From the NCBI GenBank assembly GCA_945882615.1, contig CAMCWK010000001.1, forward strand, positions 124,001 through 188,000: 64,000 nt of DNA, read 5' to 3'. This DNA comes from Rhizobium sp. Q54 (GTDB lineage Bacteria > Pseudomonadota > Alphaproteobacteria > Micropepsales > Micropepsaceae). Below are positions 9,961-18,775 of the stretch, piece by piece; the stretch's first letter is position 1; each line of letters starts with the position of its first letter. The translations under genes and the position numbers were made by a program. Under the pieces are notes generated by a model, which searched no databases, was not told the DNA's origin, and was given only the letters and a program-made list of their open reading frames with translations.

Positions 9961-11277
9961 TTGGCCTCCCGCGCTTTTGTCATCCATGTCGAGCCGAAAG
10001 GCCGCACGGCGTCAGCGCGCGCTTTGCGGGATGCTGAGGCGCGCCTGGCTGAAGCGGTCGGGCTGACCGCCGCCATTCAGCTTGATGTGGTGGAGGCGCA
10101 GATCGCGCCCCTGGCGCGGCCCATCCCGGCGACATTGCTGGGGAGCGGCAAGGTGGACGAGATCGCGGCTCTGGCCAAAGCCGAAGAGCCCGAAGTCATC
10201 ATCGTCAACGCCCATCTGACGCCGGTGCAGCAGCGCAACCTGGAGAAGGCGTGGAACAGCAAGGTGCTGGACCGCACCGCCGTCATCCTGGAAATCTTCG
10301 GGGCGCGCGCCGCCACGCGCGAAGGGCGGCTGCAGGTCGAGCTGGCCCATCTCAACTATCAGCGCTCGCGGCTGGTCCGGTCCTGGACCCATCTCGAACG
10401 CCAGCGCGGCGGCTTCGGCTTTCTGGGTGGCCCCGGCGAAAGTCAGATCGAGACCGACCGGCGCCTGATTGCCGGACGCATCACTAGGATCAAAAAGGAA
10501 CTGGAAACGGTCAAGCGCACCCGCGGCCTTGGCCGCCAGGCCCGCAAAAAAGTGCCGTTCCCGGTGGTGGCGCTGGTCGGCTACACCAATGCCGGCAAAT
10601 CCACTTTGTTCAACCGGCTGACCGAATCCGAGGTGCTGGCCAAGGACCTGCTGTTCGCCACCCTGGATCCCACCATGCGGGGCGTAAAGCTGCCCAAGGG
10701 GACCAGGATCATCCTCTCCGACACAGTGGGCTTCATCGCCGACCTTCCCACCGAACTGATCGCCGCCTTCCGCGCCACTCTGGAGGAGGTGCTGGAGGCC
10801 GATGTGATCGTGCATGTGCGCGACGCCGCCCACGACGAGACGGCCGCCCAGAAGGCCGATGTGCTGGCGGTGTTGGAGGAGCTGGGCGTGCCGAGCGCCT
10901 CCAAATCAGCTGGCCGGCCCATGCTGGAAGTGCTGAACAAGATCGACCTTCTGGAACCCGGGCAGCGGGCAGGGCTCTTGGGGCGCAAGGGCGAAGTGAT
11001 CGCGGCTTCGGCGCTGACGGGCGAGGGCATCCCGGCCCTTCTGGAAGCCTTCGAGACGGCGGTGACGCGTGGCAACATCACCTTGACCCTGAAACTGGAC
11101 GCTGCTGACGGCAGCGATCTGGCCTTTGCCTATCGCCATGCCCAAGTGCTGGAGCGGCGCGAGCGGGGTGACAAGATCAGTCTTTCCTTGCGCGTCCACC
11201 CCGACGATCTGGGCCGGTTCGAGAGCCGGTTTCCCAAGAAAATTGTGCTGGAACAGGGTTCTGGCTCGAGAAGCTAA
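9961..11277 (+). CDS. hflX: ribosome-associated GTPase HflX
   Basis: 438 residues. The N-terminal HflX domain has the glycine-rich linker GFGFLGGPGESQIETDRR near 151-168. The G domain has G1 GYTNAGKS (207-214), G3 DTVGF (254-258) and G4 NKID (326-329). HflX splits stalled or hibernating 70S ribosomes under stress. The start is TTG at 9961, immediately after hfq, so translation is probably coupled. It ends eight bases before repeat copy B, whose hairpins may stop transcription between hflX and convergent mazG. Confidence 0.94.
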   Translation: MASRAFVIHVEPKGRTASARALRDAEARLAEAVGLTAAIQLDVVEAQIAPLARPIPATLLGSGKVDEIAALAKAEEPEVIIVNAHLTPVQQRNLEKAWNSKVLDRTAVILEIFGARAATREGRLQVELAHLNYQRSRLVRSWTHLERQRGGFGFLGGPGESQIETDRRLIAGRITRIKKELETVKRTRGLGRQARKKVPFPVVALVGYTNAGKSTLFNRLTESEVLAKDLLFATLDPTMRGVKLPKGTRIILSDTVGFIADLPTELIAAFRATLEEVLEADVIVHVRDAAHDETAAQKADVLAVLEELGVPSASKSAGRPMLEVLNKIDLLEPGQRAGLLGRKGEVIAASALTGEGIPALLEAFETAVTRGNITLTLKLDAADGSDLAFAYRHAQVLERRERGDKISLSLRVHPDDLGRFESRFPKKIVLEQGSGSRS

Positions 11278-11284
11278 AGAAAAT

Positions 11285-11387
11285 TGTCATGGCCCACCGG
11301 AGTGTGGGCCATCCAGGTGAAATCGCGCTTAGTCTGCAGGTGGGGCGCTGGCGTCATCTGGGTGGCCCGCATTCGCGGGCCATGACA
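11285..11387. repeat. palindromic REP/MITE-like intergenic element, copy B
   Basis: 103 bp between the convergent hflX and mazG genes. The left end TGTCATGGCCCAC opens a hairpin (GGCCCAC CGGA GTGTGGGCC) followed by ATCCAGGTGA. The right end has TCATCTGGGTGGCCCGC ATTC GCGGGCCATGACA. It matches copy A at 8586-8710 at both ends but not in the core. The left hairpin carries base changes that partly compensate, so the secondary structure survives, pointing to selection on or a recent origin of the folded form. Confidence 0.8.
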
Positions 11388-11393
11388 GCAAGG

Positions 11394-12200
11394 CTAAAGG
11401 CTCTTTTCCCGTTTCTTGGCGTCCTGCCACAGGGCTTCCATCTCCTCCAGGCTGGCCGTGCCGGGCTGGATGCCGCGGGCGGCCAGGCTGGTCTCGATAT
11501 GGTGGAAGCGGCGGGTGAACTTGGCGTTGGCGGACCGCAGGGCGGCTTCCGGATCGACCTTGAGGTGCCGGGCCAGGTTGGCGACCACGAACAGCAGGTC
11601 GCCGATCTCTTCCTCGCGTTCGGCCTGGGTGGTGGCCTCGGCCACCTCGCGGGCTTCCTCGGCGATCTTCTCGATCACCAGATCCGCATTGTTCCAGTCA
11701 AATCCGACGCTTGAAGCCCGGCGCTGAAGCTTTTCGGCGCGCATCAGGGCGGGAAGGGCGCTGGCAACATCGTCCAGCAGTCCGGTCCGACCGGCCGTGG
11801 CGCGCTCACTTTCCTTGAGCTTTTCCCAGAAATCCTTCTGGGCCGCCGCGTCGGCTTTGGCTTCGTCGGTACCGAAGACATGGGGATGGCGGCGGATCAT
11901 CTTGGCGGTGACGGCTTCGACCACATCGCCGAAATCGAACAGCCCGGCTTCCTCGGCCATGCGGGCGTGAAACACGACCTGGAACAGCAAATCGCCCAGC
12001 TCGCCGGGCAGGGATTTGAGGTCGCCGTCCGCGATGACGCTGGCAACCTCGTAGGCTTCCTCGATGGTGTAAGGCGCGATGGTCGCGAATGTCTGCGCAC
12101 GGTCCCAGGGACAGCCATCGGCAGCGCGCAACCGCTGCATGACTTCCAGCAGCACGGCGATGTCGCGGCTGGGTTTCAGTTCAGGCGGCGGATTCGTCAT
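11394..12200 (-). CDS. mazG: nucleoside triphosphate pyrophosphohydrolase MazG
   Basis: 268 residues from ATG 12200, about the length of E. coli MazG. It hydrolyses (d)NTPs to monophosphates and pyrophosphate. Two MazG domains are visible. The first has RAADGCPWDRAQTFATIAPY, the acidic EEAYEV and GELGDLLFQVVFHARM motifs and FDFGDV. The second has EKLQRRASSVGFDW and REEEIGDLLFVVANLAR. The in-frame extension upstream of 12200 lacks family similarity and is excluded. Convergent with hflX. Confidence 0.93.
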   Translation of the reverse strand: MTNPPPELKPSRDIAVLLEVMQRLRAADGCPWDRAQTFATIAPYTIEEAYEVASVIADGDLKSLPGELGDLLFQVVFHARMAEEAGLFDFGDVVEAVTAKMIRRHPHVFGTDEAKADAAAQKDFWEKLKESERATAGRTGLLDDVASALPALMRAEKLQRRASSVGFDWNNADLVIEKIAEEAREVAEATTQAEREEEIGDLLFVVANLARHLKVDPEAALRSANAKFTRRFHHIETSLAARGIQPGTASLEEMEALWQDAKKREKSL

Positions 12201-12280
12201 CCGGCCATTGGAGGGACGGGCGGCGGGCGCCGCAAGCCGCCATATCCCCGCACATATCAAATTCTCGTATAAGTAATATT

Positions 12281-12463
12281 ATGGGAAATGTGGAGGTCGT
12301 GAAAGTCACCCCGGCAATACTTTCGGCCGGATTGCGCGAGTTCGACACTCGTCGTGATGCTTCGGACGATTACTCTTTGGTTCAAGATATTTATACCGCC
12401 ATGCGGGAAGCTGGCCGACCGGATGCAGCCGCCGGAAAAGCCGCGAAATCTTGTCGGGCTTGA
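12281..12463 (+). CDS. small hypothetical protein, possible
   Basis: 60 residues from ATG 12281, or 54 from GTG 12299, which sits just after a GGAGG. The segment KVTPAILSAGLREFDTRRD followed by LVQDIYTAMREA has the look of a family of short alphaproteobacterial proteins beginning with a V-T-P-x-(M/I)-(I/L)-x-A-G pattern and ending in a Y-x-A-M helix. That resemblance is from memory and not checked. The last 158 bases overlap the 3' end of the convergent HEPN-like gene, so one of the two boundaries may be wrong. Base composition is AT-richer than the flanks. Confidence 0.4.
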   Translation: MGNVEVVKVTPAILSAGLREFDTRRDASDDYSLVQDIYTAMREAGRPDAAAGKAAKSCRA

Positions 12464-12941
12464 GCATGAAATGGCAAGTTAGGTACATGCAGATATCTTC
12501 GATATCGCCAATTAACTGCCGCACTATTTGAATTGAAAATGGGCGGCTCCTCTCCAGCCGTTTATGATGCGCTACATACTTTGTAGTGATGACCTGATCA
12601 GATCCAACGCCGTAGTGTAGCAAGTCATTTCTAGCTTTATTTATAACGGCTAACTGATTCAGAACGCCTAGCAACTCTCTCACAGATTTTCCACGAAGCC
12701 TTCTTGCCTCGATCACCCTTTTAATTGTTGTGATCCCGCTATCTACCCGCATGGGAGCGAGGGAAGCCAAGCCGACAATGAAGGGGCTTATTTTCGTGTA
12801 GTTTACAGCGACGTACAATAATGAAACTTCAGCCTCGGAAAATTGGGAGATGAAATTTCCGATGGCTTGATCATACTCTGCCTCTTCGGATGTGGTCCGT
12901 GTTATCAAAGTATAGAAACCGGGAGTTTCCGTATCAGCCAT
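12306..12941 (-). CDS. HEPN-like helical protein, hypothetical
   Basis: 211 residues from ATG 12941, with AAGGGGA ten bases upstream. I do not recognise a named family. The protein is predicted all-helical and contains RNDLLH at 104-109, which fits the R-(N/D/H)-x-x-x-H catalytic signature of HEPN ribonucleases. The preceding AVINKA helix and the following YGV resemble HEPN proteins annotated only as hypothetical. The gene lies in an islet visibly more AT-rich than its neighbours, suggesting transfer. No MNT nucleotidyltransferase antitoxin is adjacent. The HEPN call is inference from one motif and predicted helicity. Confidence 0.6.
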   Translation of the reverse strand: MADTETPGFYTLITRTTSEEAEYDQAIGNFISQFSEAEVSLLYVAVNYTKISPFIVGLASLAPMRVDSGITTIKRVIEARRLRGKSVRELLGVLNQLAVINKARNDLLHYGVGSDQVITTKYVAHHKRLERSRPFSIQIVRQLIGDIEDICMYLTCHFMLKPDKISRLFRRLHPVGQLPAWRYKYLEPKSNRPKHHDECRTRAIRPKVLPG

Positions 12942-13078
12942 GAACGAAAAATCCCCTTCCCAAACGAGTAGAACAGCGGCGTGACGCAGCCTTAGCCGAG
13001 ACGCTGGCAACGTGCCCAACCCTGCGCACGGCCAAGAAGGCACCGAGTCCCGGTAAAGCTAAAGGGAAAAAGACGGAA

Positions 13079-13372
13079 ATGTTGCTGACCTTGGCCCTAT
13101 ATGCAGCGCTTGCGGCAAGTCCTTGCAAGGTCGAGGGGGCGGCGAAGTATATCCGGCCGCATAAATTTGTCCGCCACCCGGTCACCTCAGCAGAAGACGC
13201 TATCCAATCAGCCCGCGAGCAAATCTATGGTCTCGGGTTCGACCGTCCAAAGAATTGGCGCCCGGATACTGTAAAGCGATCAGGAGACCTTTGGATGTTG
13301 AGCGAAGGCTACATGATGACTTGGCAATTGTCGGCAAAAGATGGATGCATTTTGCGATGGTCGGTTTTCTGA
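13079..13372 (+). CDS. small exported hypothetical protein
   Basis: 97 residues from ATG 13079, preceded by AAAGGGA. The first 20 or so residues (MLLTLALYAALAASPCKVEG) form a signal peptide or short lipoprotein-like leader. The rest has a DAIQSAREQIYG helix and a DLWMLSEGYMM..QLSAKDG strand pattern, faintly like NTF2-fold or YbbC-type small proteins; I would not name it. It belongs to the same AT-richer islet as the HEPN-like gene, divergent from it. Confidence 0.6.
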   Translation: MLLTLALYAALAASPCKVEGAAKYIRPHKFVRHPVTSAEDAIQSAREQIYGLGFDRPKNWRPDTVKRSGDLWMLSEGYMMTWQLSAKDGCILRWSVF

Positions 13373-13451
13373 CCACTTAACGCCCTGTTCGGGGTGGCCG
13401 CCATTCCGGAAACCGTATCGCTATAACCTGATTTCCGGCGTACAAGGCACG

Positions 13452-13586
13452 ATGGAAAAGCCGCCCGCCAAGCCCTCAGCGCCCAAGCCCAAGATGAGCC
13501 CGCCCCTGCCCGCCACCAAGGCGGAACATGCGGCGTTCAAGCGTTCCAACAAGACCGCCTTCAAGCCGGCGCCTCGCAAGAGCTAG
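13452..13586 (+). CDS. short Lys/Pro-rich protein, possible
   Basis: 44 residues from ATG 13452: a proline- and lysine-rich basic peptide (KPPAKPSAPKPK, then TKAEHAAFKRSNKTAFKPAPRKS). Composition resembles histone H1-like tails and the small basic protein at 60652-60900. There is no strong Shine-Dalgarno. It could be a real nucleic-acid-binding peptide or chance coding. Confidence 0.4.
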   Translation: MEKPPAKPSAPKPKMSPPLPATKAEHAAFKRSNKTAFKPAPRKS

Positions 13587-13649
13587 GACGGCAGGCCTTC
13601 TTTTTTCGCAAAACTGACGAAGACGCCCTGGCCTGCGCGCGAAGCACAA

Positions 13650-14213
13650 TCAGCTCTGGCCAGGTGCGCGCGTCACGATGAAATCCTTCAGCCGGTCGCT
13701 GGCCAGCGTGAAGCTGGGATCATATTCCAGCGCCTTGCGATAGTCGGCATAGGCTTCGCGGTAGCGGCCGAGATAATCCCAGGCCATGGCGCGGTTGTAA
13801 TAGCCGATCTGGGGAAAGCTCATGCCCAGCGCCATACCCTTGTCGATCTGCGCGATGGCCTCATGGAACTGTTTCTTGCGGATCAGCATCGAGCCCAGAT
13901 TGACATGCGGGTCGCCCAGCGACGGGTCCAGCCCGATGGCGGACTTGAAGTCGGCCTCGGCCCGGTCGACCTCGTTGATCATGTTCAGCAGCACGCCGCG
14001 ATTGTCATAGGTCGCGGCCTTGTCATGGGTGTTGAGCCGGTCCTGCCTGAAGGCCAGGTCGCACAGCCGGACGCCCTCGCGCGGTTTGGTGCCGGCCTTG
14101 GCATGGATGAAGCATTCATGGGCCAGCCCGCTGCCGGTGGACACCACGGTCTGGGCGCCGGCGGCACCCGAAAGCGCCAGCGCGGCGGCGATGGCCATGG
14201 CGAAAACCCTCAT
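13650..14213 (-). CDS. exported TPR protein
   Basis: 187 residues from ATG 14213, with GGAG upstream. Signal peptide MRVFAMAIAAALALSGAAGA is followed by a Cys-containing N-terminal part and at least three TPR units (about 65-175), with typical DNRGVLL, DPHVNLGSMLI and YYNRAMAWDYLGRYREAYADY patterns. It is probably a periplasmic protein-protein interaction scaffold. Divergent from the exported cupin at 14338. Confidence 0.85.
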   Translation of the reverse strand: MRVFAMAIAAALALSGAAGAQTVVSTGSGLAHECFIHAKAGTKPREGVRLCDLAFRQDRLNTHDKAATYDNRGVLLNMINEVDRAEADFKSAIGLDPSLGDPHVNLGSMLIRKKQFHEAIAQIDKGMALGMSFPQIGYYNRAMAWDYLGRYREAYADYRKALEYDPSFTLASDRLKDFIVTRAPGQS

Positions 14214-14337
14214 ACCGAACTCCGGGAGGGAAGTTGCCAGCGTAATATACACCCGTTCGCCGACCCGGCATGGATTGTTTTGGCCGGAGCTTTGGGACAA
14301 GGTTCCCGCAACAAAAACACAGGTTTGAGGAGAGAAC

Positions 14338-14799
14338 ATGAAGCTGTCTCGCAAGTTTATCGGGCTGGGCATCGCCGCCCTCGCCTTGCCCGCCATTCTG
14401 GGCACCGCCCTGCCCGCCGCCGCCCAGACCCAGCATCCGGTCAAGCATTTCAGCTCCGGCGCCGATGTGGCGGCCATGATCGCCGAGGCCAAGGCCAGCG
14501 GCGGCAACAAGAACATCCTGATCGCCAATGACGAGGGCTATCCGGTGATGATGGAGTTCCGCGTCAAACAGACCAACGCCTCCAACCATCCCACCCAGTC
14601 CGAACTGGTCGAAGTGCTGGAAGGCAGCTGCGTGCTGGTGACCGGCGGCAAGCTGGTTGATGGCGCGATCCAGGGCGGCACGTCGCGCCCGATCGCCAAG
14701 GGCGACTATGCCCTGATCCCGTCCAACACCCCGCACTGGTTCACCCAGCCCCAGGGCCTGGCGTTGATGACCATCCACATGCCGGTGCCTGCGAAGTAA
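14338..14799 (+). CDS. exported single-domain cupin protein
   Basis: 153 residues. Signal peptide to AAAQ near residue 30, then a cupin barrel. Its conserved parts are the NASNHPTQSELVEVLEGSCVLVTGG first motif, with metal-ligand-like His and Glu, and the KGDYALIPSNTPHWF second motif with the third His. The ATG follows a GAGGAGAGA Shine-Dalgarno. Enzymatic role unknown; exported cupins in sugar loci may be lyases, epimerases or binding proteins. Convergent with the quinoprotein dehydrogenase gene (gap 8 bases). Confidence 0.85.
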   Translation: MKLSRKFIGLGIAALALPAILGTALPAAAQTQHPVKHFSSGADVAAMIAEAKASGGNKNILIANDEGYPVMMEFRVKQTNASNHPTQSELVEVLEGSCVLVTGGKLVDGAIQGGTSRPIAKGDYALIPSNTPHWFTQPQGLALMTIHMPVPAK

Positions 14800-14807
14800 G
14801 CGGCTGC

Positions 14808-16982
14808 TCAGTCCAGGGCGAAGACGTACAGCACATTGCCCGTGCCGGGGCGGCGGACCTCGTGCAGCAGGGCCGTCGGCTTCGCTTGCGGGCTGCCGCC
14901 GCCAAGGCCGGTGGTGACGGCGATATATTGCTTGCCGTCCAGGCTGAAGCTGACCGGATAGCCCTGCACCGTGTTGCCCAGCCGGGTTTCCCAGATCACC
15001 TTGCCGCTCTTCACATCCACCGCCTTGAAGCGGCGGTCGAAGTCGCCCACGAAGGCGACGCCGCCCGCCGTGGACAGCACCGCCGACAGGAAGGGCGCGC
15101 GCTGCTCCCAGCTCCACATTTCCTTCATGTCGCTGGCGCGATAGGCCGACAGCCGGCCCAGCTGCTGTTTTGAGCCGGGGGTGAAGTAGAATTTCTGCTG
15201 GGCCGCGGTGCCGCCGCCGCCAAGCTTCTGGTCCACATCCAGGCCCCGGATCATCACGCAACTCTGGCTGAGGGGGATGATCAACTGGTCGCTGGGCTGG
15301 TGATAGCTGGTGGCCTGCCAGTCATGGCCGCCCTGCGGGCCCGGACACGAAGAGAACCATTCGTTGGTCTTCTGGTTGCGGATGTCCTCGCGATAGGTCA
15401 CCTCGCCCGTCTTCTGGTCGATCTTGGAAAAGACGTTCTGGAAGATGGTCTCCTTGGCGGCGATGAACTTGCCGGTGACGCGGTCCAGCTTCCACAGGAT
15501 GCCGGGCTTGCCGATGGTCAGCAGGGTCTTTTCCTGGCCGTGATCGACCAGCACGCGCTCGAACACCTCATCCAGGTCCAGCGTCTCGCCCGGGGCGTGC
15601 TGGAAATACCATTTCAGCGCGCCGGTATCGGGATTGAGCGCCAGGGTCGAGCTGGAATAAAGCGTGGCGGCGTCGCCGCTTTTGCGGCTGGCGCGGAACC
15701 AGGGCTTGGTCTGGGCCGTGCCCCAATAGGTCGTGTTGAGGTCGGGATCGTAGGTGCCCGCGATCCAGGTATCGCCGCCGCCGCGCAACAGGTTCGGCAG
15801 CCCGTTCCAGGTATCGCCGCCCGGCTGGCCTTCCAGCGCGGTGGTATGGAATTTCCAGGCCGGCGCGCCGGTTCTGGCATCGAAGGCGCTGATGTAACAA
15901 TTGTTCAGCGAATAGCTGTCGCAGCCGGTCATGCCCGACAACACCTTGCCGCGCATCACCATCACCCCGCCCGTGGCGGAATTGCGGTCGCTGCCCAGCT
16001 TCTGGCGCCAGACTTCGGCGCCGGTGCGCGCGTCCAGCGCATGGACCACAGCATCGGTGGTGGCGACATAGACCTTGTCTTCATAGATCGCCAAAGCGCG
16101 GTTGCCGCCATAGGCAACACGCGATTGCGGGCCCAGCCGGTTTTCCCAGATCAGGTCGCCGGTCCTCGCATCCAGCGCCTGCACCGTGTTCGACGTGTTG
16201 GCCAGGAAGATCACGCCGGCATGGACGATCGGGGTCGGCTGGTTGGCGCCAAACTCGTTCATGTTCCACGCCCATTTCAGCGTCAGGCCTTTGACGTTGG
16301 CGGCGTTGATTTGCTTCAGCGGGCTGTAGCTCCAGCCCTGGTAATTGCGCCGGTACATCAGCCATTCGCCGTCCGGCGGATTGCGCAGCATCTCGTCACT
16401 GACGTCGGTATAGTTTTGCACCGTGCCCTTGACGGTGTGACCCAGCACGAAGGGAAGGGTCGTCTGGTCCGGGCGTCCGGGCGGCCGGGTGATGGCCGGT
16501 GGGGATGCGGGCTGTTTTGCGCCGCGTGCCGACGGCTTGGCGGCAGCGATCTGCGCCGGGGCGCTGCCCGTGGCGACGCTGGAAATCCTGACGCTGACAG
16601 TTTTGTTGAAGGGCTTGGCGCCGGCTTTCGCGCCATTGGCCGCCAGCAGATAGGCAACGACGTTTGTGTATTGGGCTTCGCTCAGGCTGGCGGGCGCGCC
16701 CACAGGCATCGACACCGCGATGAACTTGTAGAAGTCGGCGGTGGTGCGGCTGCCCCAGGCGGTTACAAAGCCCTTGCCACCCACCGGCGGCGCGTCGCCG
16801 CCGCCCGTCAGATTGTCGCGGTGGCAACCGGCGCATTGCTGGGTGTAGACCGTCTTGCCGGCGGCGGCCTGCTGGGCGGTGTAGATGCCGGCGGCCTGTG
16901 GCTGTTGCTGGGCAACCGCATAGGCCCCGCCCAATCCGATAATGACGGCAGCGCCCGCCAGACGTTTCGCGGTAACCGACAT
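14808..16982 (-). CDS. PQQ-dependent quinoprotein dehydrogenase with N-terminal cytochrome c domain
   Basis: 724 residues from ATG 16982. Signal peptide to about residue 26, then a cytochrome c domain with CAGCH at 50-54 and a methionine candidate in VSMPVGAP. An eight-bladed PQQ propeller follows ([32 protein letters not shown], repeated LDARTG blades, [12 protein letters not shown]). It oxidises an alcohol or sugar in the periplasm and passes electrons through the haem. The haem domain precedes the propeller, whereas type II alcohol dehydrogenases carry it at the C-terminus. Its ATG lies one base after the CHRD gene stop, so it is translationally coupled. PQQ synthesis genes are not in the window. 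The substrate cannot be read from sequence. Confidence 0.9.
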   Translation of the reverse strand: MSVTAKRLAGAAVIIGLGGAYAVAQQQPQAAGIYTAQQAAAGKTVYTQQCAGCHRDNLTGGGDAPPVGGKGFVTAWGSRTTADFYKFIAVSMPVGAPASLSEAQYTNVVAYLLAANGAKAGAKPFNKTVSVRISSVATGSAPAQIAAAKPSARGAKQPASPPAITRPPGRPDQTTLPFVLGHTVKGTVQNYTDVSDEMLRNPPDGEWLMYRRNYQGWSYSPLKQINAANVKGLTLKWAWNMNEFGANQPTPIVHAGVIFLANTSNTVQALDARTGDLIWENRLGPQSRVAYGGNRALAIYEDKVYVATTDAVVHALDARTGAEVWRQKLGSDRNSATGGVMVMRGKVLSGMTGCDSYSLNNCYISAFDARTGAPAWKFHTTALEGQPGGDTWNGLPNLLRGGGDTWIAGTYDPDLNTTYWGTAQTKPWFRASRKSGDAATLYSSSTLALNPDTGALKWYFQHAPGETLDLDEVFERVLVDHGQEKTLLTIGKPGILWKLDRVTGKFIAAKETIFQNVFSKIDQKTGEVTYREDIRNQKTNEWFSSCPGPQGGHDWQATSYHQPSDQLIIPLSQSCVMIRGLDVDQKLGGGGTAAQQKFYFTPGSKQQLGRLSAYRASDMKEMWSWEQRAPFLSAVLSTAGGVAFVGDFDRRFKAVDVKSGKVIWETRLGNTVQGYPVSFSLDGKQYIAVTTGLGGGSPQAKPTALLHEVRRPGTGNVLYVFALD

Positions 16983-16983
16983 G

Positions 16984-17433
16984 CTAGTTCCTTTTGGCTT
17001 CCAGCCAGCCCTGAAGATTGCCCTCAGGCGCTTTTTCACTGTCGATGCGGATATAGATCGCCTCGCGGTTCAGCGCTTCGATCTGGGCGGATGTGAGCTG
17101 CACACTGCCCGACACGGTGCCTTGCGGCGCGCGCGTGGCGGTCAGCGTTCCGATGGCTTCACCCAGCACGCCCTTCATAAGACCCATGCGCACCGACGCG
17201 GCGATCGCGGGCGAGGTCAGATCCTTGAAGGTGCCGTTCACGGTCAGGGTGTTGCCGGTCAGCGTGGCGCTGACCTGCCCGATGCTGCCGATGATATCAG
17301 CCCGGCTGGAGGCGTCGAACGGCGCCGGGTCAATCTGGGTTTCATAGTCCGCCGCTCGGGCGGGGGCCCACGCAGAAGCACAGACCAGCAACAGCGCGGC
17401 CGCGATTCCAAGAACGCGCGAAAAGCGTGTCAT
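16984..17433 (-). CDS. exported CHRD-domain protein
   Basis: 149 residues with a clear signal peptide (cleavage near PARAAD) and a GGGAGGGGG Shine-Dalgarno. The body matches the CHRD pattern: strands around [20 protein letters not shown], then a closing [24 protein letters not shown] domains occur in secreted bacterial proteins and in chordin; their role in bacteria is undefined. It is the middle gene of a TIM barrel-CHRD-quinoprotein operon, suggesting a structural or binding role near the dehydrogenase. Confidence 0.82.
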   Translation of the reverse strand: MTRFSRVLGIAAALLLVCASAWAPARAADYETQIDPAPFDASSRADIIGSIGQVSATLTGNTLTVNGTFKDLTSPAIAASVRMGLMKGVLGEAIGTLTATRAPQGTVSGSVQLTSAQIEALNREAIYIRIDSEKAPEGNLQGWLEAKRN

Positions 17434-17456
17434 GCCCCCTCCCCTGGTCCGTCGCT

Positions 17457-18515
17457 TTAGATCTGCGGCGGCAGCTTCACGCCCAGCACATGACGCAGAT
17501 AGTTGATGTTGTGCATGATGTAATTGTCGGTCGCGACCTGAATATTGCCGCCGATGGCGTCAAAGCCGTCATCGCCCTTGCGCGGACCGTCCACGTCCAT
17601 CACCACCCAGCCCTTGAAGCGCCGTTCGCGCAGCACCTTGAAGATGCCGGGGAAGTCGACGCCGCCGCCGCCGAAATTGTGATAGACCGAGGCTTCCTTG
17701 TGCATTTCGGGCGTCGGGGTCTGTTTGTTGCCGCGGAACTTGGCATAGGTGTCCTTCATGTGGATCTCGGCCAGGCGCGGGAAATAGTCGCTGATCATCT
17801 GCACCGCATCGGCTCCGCCCAATGTCAGGTGCCCGGTATCGGCGGTGAGCCAGACATATTTGGGATCGGTCAGTTCCATGGCGCGGCGAATTTCCGCCTC
17901 GCGCTCCAGCGGGCCCCAGATGTGCGGATGCGGCGCCAGGCGGATGCCGTATTCCAGGGTGCGGCGACCCAGCTCGTTCAGCGTGTTGCAGAGCTGCTTC
18001 ATCTGCTCGTCATTGGGACCACCCGGCGGACGCGCGCCCATATTGATCTTCCAGTGATCACACTCGAACACCTGCAGGAAGTCGCGGGCGAAGGCGACAT
18101 GGTCCGCGATGGTCTTGGGAATGTGCTCTTTGTCTATGAAGTTTGTGGACTGCGTCTTTCCGCCATTGGAGGCGTCGATCATGGTGACGTTGTTGTCGCG
18201 GCAGATTTTGAGCAGCTCCTGGGGCTTGTTGCGATACTCTTCCCAACCACCGGCATAGGGCTCGATGCCCTGCAGTCCCAGCTTGGAGCACAGCCGGATC
18301 GCCTGTTCGGTGGAATAAACCCGTGTCGCGCCCGTGCCGGCCTCGCCCCAGATCGAGCCGGTGGTGCCGAACAGCATGTCGGGATTTACCGGATCGAGCG
18401 GCTTGTGCTTGAGCTTCTGCGCCCAGGCCGGCGCGCTGGTGGTCAGCCCGGCGGAAAGAGTCGCGGCGGCAGCGGTGGCGCCCACGATGAAATGACGGCG
18501 TTGCAATTTTTCCAT
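17457..18515 (-). CDS. Tat-exported xylose-isomerase-like TIM-barrel protein
   Basis: 352 residues. The N-terminus has a twin-arginine motif (QRRHFIVGA) and cleavage near PAWAQ, so the folded, metal-bearing protein is probably exported by Tat. The body is an AP-endonuclease-2/xylose-isomerase-like barrel: LGLQGIEPYAGGW, RLAPHPHIWG, WLTADTGHLTLGG (metal-binding Asp and His), RLAEIHMKDTY and GWVVMDVDGP. Sugar isomerases, epimerases and keto-glycoside lyases share this fold. It is the first gene of the operon with the CHRD protein and the quinoprotein dehydrogenase, so a sugar or keto-sugar substrate is a fair inference. Confidence 0.88.
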   Translation of the reverse strand: MEKLQRRHFIVGATAAAATLSAGLTTSAPAWAQKLKHKPLDPVNPDMLFGTTGSIWGEAGTGATRVYSTEQAIRLCSKLGLQGIEPYAGGWEEYRNKPQELLKICRDNNVTMIDASNGGKTQSTNFIDKEHIPKTIADHVAFARDFLQVFECDHWKINMGARPPGGPNDEQMKQLCNTLNELGRRTLEYGIRLAPHPHIWGPLEREAEIRRAMELTDPKYVWLTADTGHLTLGGADAVQMISDYFPRLAEIHMKDTYAKFRGNKQTPTPEMHKEASVYHNFGGGGVDFPGIFKVLRERRFKGWVVMDVDGPRKGDDGFDAIGGNIQVATDNYIMHNINYLRHVLGVKLPPQI

Positions 18516-18775
18516 GGCTGTTTCCCTAAAGAGCGTTTGTGTTTTGCTGGACGTTTGGGCGCGGGTGACATTAAGTCAAGTGCGGCGTAACGCGCGGCGC
18601 ATCCAAACTCCTGCTGCAATGCAACAAGCCCGCTGCTGGTGCGAAGATTTGCGACAGATGGCCTGCCTCGCCCGATTTACTCCCCCGCGCAAAAATGACA
18701 GCCTGTCTTTCGGGCGCGCATCTGGGTGCGCGGGGTGAAAAGCGGCGCAAGAAAAACAGCCGCGCTGGAGACGTC

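Noticed and set aside
11289-11714. Plus-strand frame starting inside repeat copy B
   Set aside because: It begins within the palindromic repeat and continues antisense to mazG; the protein has no recognisable pattern.
18714-18733. Short hairpin CGCGCA TCTGGG TGCGCG before the DapA-like gene
   Set aside because: A 6-bp stem in GC-rich DNA with no U-tract and no repeat elsewhere; not distinguishable from chance.
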